Assembly: GCA_001792895.1 (NCBI GenBank)
Contig: MARA01000034.1
Location: 1 to 64,000 of the forward strand
Reading direction: 5' to 3'
Source: Lentinus brumalis
Lineage: Eukaryota; Basidiomycota; Agaricomycetes; Polyporales; Polyporaceae
Length of the DNA stretch: 64,000 bases
Shown here: one piece after another, positions 47,293-57,800 of the stretch
Position numbering within the stretch: the stretch's first letter is position 1
Layout of the letters: each line of letters opens with the position of its first letter
Translations under genes and position numbers: made by a program
Notes under the pieces: generated by a model
Database searches by the model: none
What the model was told of the DNA's origin: nothing
The model's input: only the letters and a program-made list of their open reading frames with translations

Positions 47293-48326
47293 ATGGGTCG
47301 CGGAGGGATAAGACGACCTGCACCCAGCCCCTCTTTGCCGATCGCTGGCGGATTCTCTGGGCTCCCATGCGAAGACCTGTGCGACACTGCAATGTCGGTA
47401 GTTCCAACTCGCGATGACGAACAGCACCCCGGTAAGTACTGGTTATGCTTATCGCAGCTTTTCATCTCAACAGCTTTTATTGCAGCCCACTACCGCGCTC
47501 ACGCGTCGCCCCTGGGGTCCCCGATCGACGCCGCGGGCATGAGCGACGACATGGATTTGTCGCCCATTATGGGGTCTATGGGCCCTGAAGATGAGCTGCT
47601 ATCCTCGCCCATCGCTATGGCCCTGGGCTCTCCTACATCCGCCGGTTCGCTGTCCCCCATTCTCGTAGATGGGGAATTGTCCCGTCCATCCACTCCCAGC
47701 TCCGCCCGCCAGGCACAGGATTTCAGCCCCATCCTCGCTGCGATACCGCTTGCAAATGAGCAGCGCGCCGTCGCAAATGTATTACCGCCTGTACTGGTAA
47801 ACCGACGCACATCGCGCAGCGAGCAGATCGCACCCGCCCGACGCGATGGGCCCGACAGTCCCGACGTCCGCGCGAATCCGCCCGATGGGTTTGGCCCGAT
47901 CGCCCGAGACAATCCGCCCGACATCCCCCTGGCCCCGGGCGACCCTATCGCCCCGAAGAGGTCGGCCCGTCCGGTCAAGCCAATCCGGCCGCAGGTTCCC
48001 CTCAACAAACCAGCTCGCAAGCGGGCCTTGCAACACGCAATGTTTCGTCAATCGCCCCGCGTCCCCGTATCTCATCGGACGGCAGTCCGGCCGTCCCGTA
48101 TGATGAGGCGGCGCATGCGCAGGTGGTAAACGGTGCCGTGTTGATGAATGAGCATGGTGCGCGGCACATGGGCTTCCTACGTGTGGAGCGCGGAGCTTGG
48201 AACTCGGTGCTGGAAGCGTGTGAGGTGTACAGAGCGCATTGTGCGACGATCGATTGGGGGCAGTGGTGTATGTACAACGATACCCTTGAATGGGTTGGTA
48301 ACAGCATGTATCCCGATCATGTCTAG
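47293..48326 (+). pseudogene. KDZ-element protein A (E2 copy, frameshifted)
   Basis: Exon 1 (47293-47431, 139 bp as in E1) and exon 2 (from 47,486) match E1. The sequence DELLSSPIAMALGSP…SPILVDGELS is shared. A five-C run at 47,925-47,929 is one base short relative to E1, after which the E1-like sequence continues in another frame and ends NSMYPDHV at 48,326. Read literally the first frame stops at 48,127-48,129 and loses the conserved C-terminal block. Confidence 0.68.
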
Positions 48327-48611
48327 GATAGAAGTCATCTGCATTGATGTAGCACTTCTGCATCTTTGAAGTGTCCCCTTCAGCTCACGTCTTCAAAATG
48401 AAGAGCATGCCTGTAAGTTGCCCATTACAGTTCCCTGTATGCACAGAGTGGGCTTGCAGAGGGTCAAGGAGTTTTCTGTTCTGTGAATACTGGTCATGGA
48501 ATTTGTGCATGATTCAGGTTCACTGCCCAGCTCAATGCTCTAGTCCCACACATGGTGGCTATTTACTGCAAACAGGCTGGAGGTTCAATATGCTGCTCGA
48601 TTCTCTGGAGT

Positions 48612-49106
48612 GCGCTCGTTCGACCTGCAGACATGCCCGAACATGCCTAGAGTCATCCCCGAACATGCGCTCGTTCGACCTGCAGACATGCCCGAACATG
48701 CCTAGAGTCATCCCCGAACATGCGCTCGTTCGACCTGCAGACATGCCCGAACATGCCTAGAGTCATCCCCGAACATGCGCTCGTTCGACCTGCAGACATG
48801 CCCGAACATGCCTAGAGTCATCCCCGAACATGCGCTCGTTCGACCTGCAGACATGCCCGAACATGCCTAGAGTCATCCCCGAACATGCGCTCGTTCGACC
48901 TGCAGACATGCCCGAACATGCCTAGAGTCATCCCCGAACATGCACTCGTTCGACCTGCAGACATGCCCGAGCATGCCTAGAGTCATCCCCGAACATGCAC
49001 TCGTTCGACCTGCAGACATGCCCGAGCATGCCTAGAGTCATCCCCGAACATGCACACGTTCGACCTGCAGACATGCCTGAGCATGCCTAGAGTCATCCCC
49101 AAACAT
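48612..49106 (-). repeat. 55-bp satellite inside the E2 end
   Basis: Nine tandem 55-bp units begin at 48,612 and every 55 bp after. Each contains GCGCTCGTTCGACCTGCAG, ACATGCC and AGTCATCCCCGAACATG. The reverse complement aligns with the satellite of E1 (ATGTTCGGGGA.GAC, GGGCATGTCTGC, CGAACG). Unit number and some bases differ between elements but the period does not. Confidence 0.9.
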
Positions 49107-49403
49107 GCGCTCGTTCCTCCCATATACCTGGCTGGCCTTGATATAGGGCTAGCTGAGCTGAGCTCCGATCACTGTAGCCCTATAGCTCCCTAGGAAGTTG
49201 CTTCCAACTGACCCCTATGCCCCAGTAGACCATCTGAGACCTCCAGTCACGACTATACTAGTCCCGCATGCATGCCAGAAGACCAGCGGAGCGTCCAGGG
49301 AGCCTGGAGTATTGCCCTAGAATATGCCATTGAACAGCCCATATATATGCCACAACACATTCTATGATCATGTCTGATCATATCACATCAGTGGCCATAT
49401 GTC

Positions 49404-49449
49404 AGTTTGTATGGGTCACTAACATAGGGTACATCTACTGAGCTATGTG
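49404..49449 (-). repeat. E2 terminal inverted repeat, satellite-side end
   Basis: Read down from 49,449 it begins CACATAGCTCAGTAGATG, identical to the E1 left end over the whole repeat. Confidence 0.87.
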
Positions 49450-49456
49450 CGGAGCC
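49450..49456. repeat. Target-site duplication of E2, right copy (CGGAGCC)
   Basis: Perfect match to 29,501-29,507. Confidence 0.88.
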
Positions 49457-51882
49457 ATGGCGCTCGGTAGATTTTGAGACTTCCGCACGCACCTGAGTAG
49501 CCGCAGCACGTCCAAGATTGGCCTACATGCGAACGAGCGACTCCGGTTCCCCATCGCTCGGGAGTCCTAGCGGCGGCCAGTGGGATCGGTGGAGATGGCA
49601 ACGGCCGACATCGCGTTTCACGAGTCGCTTTCGCGCGCACTCGTCAGTTGTCACGCACGTCCAGCAGACAAGAGGCGCAATGCTTACCATGAGTCTTCCC
49701 GAGGACAGAGAAGCTGGTTTCTGCGCGTCCGACCGGCCTAGGACGCTCTGCTGTCATGGAGAGTTGTGCCGAAGGATCGGGTCGACCGCGCAATGCCTCT
49801 GTCGGGGCTCAGGCTTGCGGCGGGCAGCAAGCATAGCATCTCGCTGCGAGGATACACGGGCACCGTGAACAGGTCAGAGCGGCTTGAGGAGCCCTATATA
49901 AACTTGAATCGCACAGTTTCTGCTCGCCGAACTGGGATAGGCATGACCGCGAGATGCGTATTAGTGTCCGTAGATAAGCGCGGCGGGATGGCAACAGGGT
50001 CAGAGAATCAGGGCAGCGTGTGCCTGCGCTGTGAATTTATGCATTGTCTATGGGAGCACAAAAGCTGGGTAAACGACAGCCTACTGACAAGAGCAGACGG
50101 AGACGAACCTGAGTGAGTCAGAGACCTGCTGCCTTCTCGCTCATGGGGTGACCTGCCATCCTAACCCGCACGTCAAGACAGCGCCCAGGTTCCATTCGCG
50201 ATGGGAGGTGCCAGTAGGCCATTACTCTGACTCTGAGCGTGCCCGGTAGGATGGCGAGCGAGCGGTGAAGATACGTCAGGGTAGGCCGAGCCAAGTTGTT
50301 CAGAGCACCAGCTGTAAGTACAGACACAGAGACAAGTTCGAAGAGAGACGTAAGTAGCAAAGTGAAAGGATTACGGTTCCAGCAGCGTAGCAAATCCGGA
50401 TGTAGCGGGAGGAGGAGGACTCAGGTTGGACTCAGGAGGAGGAGTCCGAGGAGGCTGGAGGTCCGAGGAGGCGACTGTGGCCAGTAGATCTTATCTTATC
50501 TTATCTGTGCCCGCCGCACGACCTCCCACGACGTCCTCACTACCGACTACGATGTCCTCGACGACTCAGCTATGATGCACACTTCCTCTCTCCTGCGCTA
50601 CTGAGCGGTGTGTTTTCTTCTTAGCCCATTGCTCTACTGTGGACACCAGGACATCAGTACACAATGCCGCTGTCCGCCACTGACTCGCATACTTCCTCGA
50701 CTCCTCCGACCTGGCGACCCAGGTTCCCTGAAAGCGAACAGCAAGCTTAAGGTGGTGGCGATATTGACAACAGCAAGCTTGAGGCGGCGAAGCAGGAGCT
50801 TTGCTCTGTTGCACGAGTAAAAGCTGAATTTTGGCGGTCTTCTATGTTGCTGCGCGGCGACCTTCCGTGGTACGTCCCATCTGCCGCCCGCGTATGTCCC
50901 ACACCATACACCCGTCTGCTACCTTTTAGGAGCTGAATACTTGAGTGGGTTTGCCCCCCGCGTGCAGTCAAACATGGACACGACGCCATAGACGACGAGC
51001 GGGTCCATGATCTCAGCCTCTGCAACGTCGTTGGGGGTGATACAACGTCGCGCCGGATTTCAGTCCGGGAGGCTGCCTGCCGTCCTCAGTCAGGTACTCA
51101 GTAACTCACGAGGGACACAAGCTTGCTCGAACGGGACGTGATGTCGGACTCTTGCACAGTTGGTCCCGCCAACACCTTTGCTGTACACCCGCTGCTTGAA
51201 AGCAATACGTCGGTGGCCTTCAGTAACTCTCTTCTGTATATAACTTCGCGGTCGTCTTCGGCTAGTCTTGTAAGGGCACTTCGGCGTGTTCGTTGCCTTT
51301 GAATTCGGACTGGGCCAGATCCACTTCGCGATGTCTCTACTGTCACCTCCCGACTTCAGCTCATACTCCGTTACGGTCCCTAGGCACTCCCAAGTGTACT
51401 TATATGGGCCGTACCATGGGTCTTCGCCCTATCCCCGCACGCTGTCTGCGCCATCTGATGTATCCCCGCTGTCTCGCACAATTGCATCGCAGTCAACCGT
51501 CTCCCTCCCGGTATAGTGTGAGCAGGTACATATGGGTCCTGATCATAATATGGAGTCCATGAGGCAGCATCCACTTCGGACTTCCTCGAGACCGTTTTGC
51601 TCGACAAGAACGCCGGGTCTGAATGCGGAAAGCGGACACAATCCTGGCCCGACGAATGCGCAGCATGTCAAGGGAAGGTCATGGTCACGCACCGCATTAA
51701 ATGTGGTCTTCGGGACGTTTGACGCACACGGGTACGTACGGCATCCTAGGACGTGTGCGCTTCTTGCCGCCATACATACATTGACTCGCGTAGGTCCTCC
51801 GAGGTGCTCGATTCCCTTCTTTCCCTGCACGCCTCTGCTCAGCGCCATCCATTACTCAAGGCCACACCTCCCGCTTCGCGAC
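49457..51882. other. Spacer between E2 and F-box-like copy 2
   Basis: No gene family is recognised. Short frames are present on both strands without conserved motifs. A (TTATC) run lies near 50,487-50,503. The last few hundred bases must hold the promoter of F-box-like copy 2. Confidence 0.4.
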
Positions 51883-52537
51883 ATGGCCGACGCCCTTCCA
51901 TCGCAGTCCCAGGCCAATCTACGGCTTCCAATCGAGGTCCACGAGCGCGTCATCGACGCGATATTCGACGACCGTTATAGCCTCGTGCTGGATGCTTTGG
52001 CTATGCTCTCCAGCTGCGCACTCGTCTGTCGCGCATGACGTCCACGCGCACAAAGGATGCTCTTCGAGTACGTCCTCCTTCGAGACAAAGACGCCCTCTT
52101 CTGCCTTGCGGAGCTTATCAACGCATCCCCGGAGCTCGGAACTTACGTGCGCAAGCTCGCATTGCGAGGATACCTGCATGTGCCGTACAGTCTTGTCGTA
52201 TTATTCCTCACGGCTCTGCGCGGAAAGCTCCCCAACCTGTCTGTGCTAAACATCCAAGGCTTTGACGATGAAGAGAGGGCTGCGAACCCACTACCGGAGG
52301 CCCAGAAGGAGCTCCCGACCCTGCCCATCCATCGATACTTCCCGTCTCTGGTGAAATCCATCTCGCATATCCACAGCCTCAGCCTCGTGGCGGTGAAGTT
52401 CCCATCGTTCGGAGACTTTGCTCGTTTCCTTGCTGCGCTTCCCAACCTCACAGATCTGTTCTGTCTGCGGGTTTCCTGGGCCGTCCTTGGACAGGAGCCA
52501 GCATGTATGGCGAAGCGTAACCCCCGCGACTCTGGCA

Positions 52538-52545
52538 AGACGTTC
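52538..52545. repeat. 8-bp target-site duplication of the hAT element, left (AGACGTTC)
   Basis: AGACGTTC directly precedes TAAGGCTGAGC and recurs at 60,193-60,200 directly after GCTCAGCCTTA. Eight bases is the typical hAT length. Confidence 0.92.
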
Positions 52546-52560
52546 TAAGGCTGAGCTCGG
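52546..52560 (+). repeat. hAT left terminal inverted repeat
   Basis: TAAGGCTGAGC followed by T in place of A and then CGG, the mirror of 60,178-60,192. Just inside, both ends share GGATC-rich words such as ACGGATC and CAGATC-like runs, probably subterminal binding sites. Confidence 0.9.
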
Positions 52561-52777
52561 GTCCAGGTATCCTGCGGATCAACACACAGGTACCCGCACG
52601 AGAACCCGTAGGTAACGGATCATACGGGTTTGGGTTTTTTCAGCGCGGATCAGTAACGGATCCAGATCGAGCTTGCGGTCAGGGCGCCGATCCGTCACAG
52701 GTATCGCCCATGAAGAACGCGAAGGACAACTTTGCTTGAGCTACTAAGTACGACATCAAGTACAACATTGCATAGCG

Positions 52778-53682
52778 CTAGTCACTCATCGCCTCCAGCT
52801 CCGGGACGTCTTCATCACTGTCGGAAACCCCGCCGCCCTGCCACATGTCACTCTCAGAACGCTCTCCTGATTCCGAGGACCTGCCGATTACCAGAGCCTG
52901 CAATGATGCTGCAACCCGTTCCCAGGGGCCATCCGGACGTAGAAACACTTCACGCCGAGCTTCCGCGAGGAAACGGAGGTTGTCTTCCCAGTGCTCGGCG
53001 TCGAAGTCGACACAGGGAAGGTCCTCCCAGTAAAAGATCTCCTACGTGGTATAGATAACAGTCAGCGCTGCAAGCGTGGATGGTGGAAAAGACGGAGCGA
53101 GACTTACTGGAGGATAGAGGGCACGCCAAAGGGTTGCCAGCTCGCGGAGATGTTCCTCGAACGATGTCTTCGGATCGTGGATCCAAGCGGCCTTCTTGAG
53201 AGTGCAGACCAAGGCACGCGCCAGGATCTGCGCGAGTGGCTCACGGCGATAGTTCAACGAGCCGGCGGCGTGGTAGACGGAGACAAGATCGCGAAGGAGC
53301 TCACGCTGTGCAGACGTGACCCCGATGCGGCTCATTCGCGTCCCCTGGATGGCGCGCAACCACCCACATGCCTGCCAACGAGGGAAACAGACCGGCTCCG
53401 CGGTGGGAAGGAGGAACTGTATTAATAAGATCAGCAAATGCATGTGAGCCGGTAAGTGAGACGCACCGTAATCACATCGTCGGGACCTTCAACTGAGAGC
53501 ACGAGCATTGGAATGTCGGTAGCGGCGTTCAGGGAGAAGGTGTCTCCTCGAAGGTACATGTGCGCAGACTGCGCGGGTGTGGATGTTTGTCTCGGGGTAG
53601 CACGAATGGCATCGGCAGAAGGGACTTGGAGTAGAAGGGATGTGTGGGATGTCGCGGGGACGGGAAGTCTTCTTCGATCCAT
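52778..53682 (-). CDS. hAT-borne second gene, unknown function
   Basis: Three exons on the minus strand (53467-53682, 53108-53416, 52778-53041) join in frame through GT-AG introns to about 262 residues. The start is MDRRRLPVPATSHTS. The middle reads FPRWQACGWLRAIQGTRM…LLRDLVSVYHAAGSLNYRREPLAQILARALV…TSFEEHLRELATLWRALYPP, a helical region. The C-terminus has EIFYWEDLPCVDFDAEHWEDNLRFLAEARRE and an acidic tail (SDSDEDVPELEAMSD). I do not recognise the family. It is divergent from the transposase and wholly inside the element, so it is cargo or an accessory factor of this hAT lineage. It has no frame damage. Confidence 0.65.
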
Positions 53683-54877
53683 GACTTGCGAGGGGAGGGG
53701 TATCGTGATTGCGCTTGTGCACAGCGATCACGATTGTGACGCTGCGAGACTTCTGTGATCCCGACAGCCAAGCCTGTTCGAGTCAGAGATAACACACATA
53801 TGAGTAATACGGGCCCTACCTGTGCGGCGCGCAGACGGGACGAACAATAGAGGCTTCACGAGGACGAACGCGAGGCATCCATCAGTGCGCCCTGGGCAGG
53901 CGCTGGGCCGCGTGTGATCGAGATAGTGATCATACGGCCAGTATCGGCTATTTCGGCGGGTTGAAAGTTGCATGGGGGCGGATTGGTGATAAGTTGCAGA
54001 TCAGTGAGTCCGGAATGTGGTGTGTAGGAATCGAGGATGTTGCAAGTAGAAGAAAGAGAGTGCATACCTGCGTAAGCTGAGAGTCGACGTGGTGCAAGAA
54101 GCGGCGAAGAGCGCTTAAGTGTCAACTTAGGTTGCGCTGTTTGAATAGGCCTTCGGACTCACATATAGCTTGCTCACAATGTTATCCTTTCTGTTACATC
54201 TCCATGCTCCCTCGGACCAGCCTGCAATCGCGTCGGCTCTCCAGTTATTTCAACTACTTAGTAACTCCAGGTCCCATCGGATTGTGGCAGAGTCGGCCGT
54301 CCCGACAGACCCGCCACCACTGCGGCTACGCTAGGCCGCAGCATCCCTTGGCGAGCGACGATGTTATCTTGTTGGGCACAGGGTTGAACGAATTGCGCGC
54401 CATGTCGTGCTCGGTAAGGTACGTTGGATTTGTCAAAGGAGGTGGAGAACCGTGTGGAGGTGTGGCTAACGGTACCGCCTGACTAGACAACAATGAAGTT
54501 ACGCTGCGATGGCAGCGCACGGCAGACGTCCTCGAGGCAAACCAGTACGCCGCCTCAGGATCAAAGGGACAATCTGCGGCTGAAGGAGGCATGCCCGGAT
54601 CGATGAGTGAGTGAGCCTGACTCGGAGGACCCAGTCCAACGATGCTGGGGCCGAGTTGACTGATCTTGACGGTTTGCAGCGATTTTCGAGTCCGACCCGA
54701 TTGCTTAGCTACATGGAACAGATGGCGTCGTCGGTGGACGGGGCTCTATGGGCTAGGAGCGACGAGGAAGGTCTCTGGGGCACGACACCTGCCTGAGATT
54801 TAAGGAGCGTTGTTTGGATCACGTATGGTACGCTCACCCGCTAACGACACGCCATTACCCCTCTGACAGTCCTCCTC
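53683..54877. other. Divergent spacer between the two hAT genes
   Basis: About 1.2 kb with no recognised gene; both hAT genes point away from it, so it should hold both promoters. Some short frames reach into it but show no motif. Confidence 0.4.
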
Positions 54878-57800
54878 ATGTCCTCCTCAGGCTCTACCAC
54901 CAACAAACGGCGTCGCAACACAGATGCTGCTGCGCCAGATGCCCCCGCGGCTGCCGCCAAACCCCCGGCCTCGAAGAAGACAAAGACAACCAGGAAGAAG
55001 TCCTTTCAAGCCCCAGAGCCCTCCTCTCCGTCCACCACGCTCGCTCTCAGCCCCTCAGACGCGTTGACGGCAGCAATCGCCGGTGCCAAGAAGTCCCGCA
55101 CCAAGCGGCCCACCGCGACGGAGAAGAAGGCAGCCTTCCTCGCCAGGTTTGGTGGCAAGGAACCCGAAGAGGTTTTGGGTAAGCACTTCTCTCATATCAC
55201 GAAGATGTACGCTGACGCTTCGTATCTACATCAGATCTCATCTCTGCAACCTGGAGGTCCGAGGTCTACGATCACTTCCACCCGCCCACCGTTGCACTTG
55301 TACGAGGCAAGGTCCTCCATGCTTTTGTGTGCAAGCGGTGAGTCCATCCGTCTCGCTTCCGGGCAGACGTTGGCATGGGCAGAAACTGACTAGGGTTTGT
55401 TGCAATAGGGACTCCTCCAAGGTCCTGCATCGCGCGGACTATGAGGATTCCACTGGAAACCTCGGGCGCCATGTCGATGCCTGTGATCCCGTCCCCACAG
55501 CTCAGACGGACATGATTGAGGCCTACGCAAGTGGCGTCACATACTCCCGCGCAAAGTTCCGCTACACGACCGCAATGTGGTGCGCACGCCGCCACCGTCC
55601 GTTCACCATCGTCGAGGACCCGGAGTTCGAGATCTTGTGTCGAATGCTCTACAACAAGGTGGAGATCCCGTCGAGATTCACGGTCTCCCGCGACGTGCAT
55701 ACTATCCTCGCGTTCACGAAGGTTGCTGTGATCAAGCTCTTCATGGTATGTCATGCTCCTCTTGCCTGATCTCCAAGCTTGAGATCTAACTCGCTTCTTG
55801 CAGGATCACGATGGGAAGATCAGCATCACGCTGGATGGCTGGACCTCCCCGAACGTATATGCATTCCTCGGGATTACCGCGCATTGGCATCACCAGGGCG
55901 CGGTCCGCGTTATCATCCTGGACTTTGTCAAGTATGTGCTGATTCTTCCCTCTCTTCAAATCGCCGAGAGTGCTAATGAATTGCCTAGGCTCCTCAAGAG
56001 TCACACGGGCAAGTACCTCGCGGAGAAACTCGTCGAGTGCCTCCGCGAGTATGGCATCGAGAAGAAGGTGATTGTGCAAGTTTTGCTCGTTGCGCAGAGC
56101 TTTGCTGACGATATCCGGCATGCAGATACTCGGAGTTACTTGCGACAACGCCGAAAACAACACCACGATGATGGAAGAAGTCGAGAAGCTTGCTCCCACC
56201 ATCCGCGGCCCCCGTGTCCGTGTTCGATGCTTCGACCACATACTCAACCTTGTCGTGAAGGTCCGTACTTGTTCGCATCTACCGGCGGCGAGTTGTTCCA
56301 GCTGACCTCGTCTCCTTCATAGGCTATTCTATCTCAGTTCCAGAAGAAGCGCGTGGCTGGCCAGGAGAAGGCAGCCCAGCCTCTGGCGGAGGACGATGAC
56401 GACGATGACCTCGAAGCCCTGAAGGAGCTCGATGAGATCCTCGCGGACAGCGAGGACATCGACCTCGGAGACATCGGAGACGTCGACGCCCTGGGGCAGG
56501 AGGACGACGATGACGAGGACGACCCGGACCGTGAGGCCGCAGATCAAGAGCTTCTTGACGAACTCGACAACTTACCGGAGGTTGTTGTGCCGCGCAGCGA
56601 GCTTCGTCGTGGCCAACTAGCCCTAGAGAAGGTGAGTAGCTCGCGGCTAGCGACCTATATGTTTCCTCTAACATACCATATAGATCCTCACTCTTGCCTC
56701 AAAGGTCTGGTTCAGTCCGACTGTCCGCGAGGAGCTCGCGAAGCTCGCTGAGGCGGCTGGACTGAATGCGACTGTACTTATACGGCCGGTCAAGACTCGG
56801 TGGAATACGGTGACCGAGGTCCTTGCACGCGCGCGTGAAATGCGCGAGGTTCTCTATCAGCTGTGTGACATGGCCCAATTCAACGCGAAGGGCAAGAAGG
56901 GCATGCGGCTTCGCCGCTACATCCTCAGCGACGAGGAGTGGACGATCATCACACAACTTCACGGGGTCCTTGATGTGAGTCTGCCACTGTCGCGTATCCA
57001 TGTTTTTGATACTGAAGAGTCCACGCTGATATTGTTTGACGTTTGCATAGGCATTCTTGCACGCTACCCACGAGATGTCTCATAACACAAAGGCCCTCGT
57101 ACATGAGGTCATTCCGTACATGGATATCCTCACAGAGTTCCTCGACCGAACCGCCGACCGTGATAATCTCCTTCCGATTATCCGCGCCGCTGCCCAGCGT
57201 GGGCGTGCAATCCTCGACAAGTATTACTCCCGTACTGACGACTCCATTGTATTCCGCATCGCCATGGGTAATTTCGTCTTGTATCGCGCTCCCTGAGGCG
57301 TAACTAACATGTACTTATTCATGTAGTCTTGCATCCGGCATACAAACTCGAATACTTCCGCAACCACAATTGGCCCGCGACGTGGGTCAAGGTCGTCGAA
57401 GACCTCGTTCGTGACGAGTGGGAGACCTACTACAAGCCGAAGGATGGTACCACTACACAGGCGTCAGCACCACAGCCTCGACCCGGGCATCGTAGTGCCC
57501 AGAATGCGTCCTCATCGTCCTCGGTGAGTACTCAGATGTTGGCAGCACGTTCCATCAATGATGTTACTGATGCCTGATACGCAGACGACTCGCTCCCTGT
57601 TTGCCTCCATCCATGAGCGGTCAGGCCATGCGGCATACGATGCTCTCGACAACTATCTCAACACCCCCGTCAACCTGGCCGTCCAGGATCCCCTCCCGCA
57701 CTGGAACGCCTTCCTTGCGGGCTCTATTGATGCTCCCCTTGCACGTATGGCTCTGGACTACCTCACGGTACAAGGTGTGTCCGTTCTTCCCATCAGGAGA

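Larger units (their letters stand above)
29508..49449 (-). mobile_element. E2: KDZ transposon, inverted paralogue of E1, defective
   Basis: This is a 19.9 kb element with the same six genes, satellite and termini as E1, in reverse orientation. The end at 29,508 (CAACCCACTCAGTATAC) matches the right end of E1. The end at 49,449, read down, is CACATAGCTCAGTAGATG and matches the left end of E1 for about 115 bp with about two differences. A perfect 7-bp target duplication flanks it. Genes C, D and F are intact. A, B and the transposase each have one or more one-base shifts, so E2 is predicted non-autonomous but carries ends that E1 transposase should recognise. Confidence 0.88.

Noticed and set aside
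7775..49449. Starship-type cargo element
   Set aside because: No tyrosine-recombinase captain gene; termini, target duplications and transposase are those of a KDZ DDE element.
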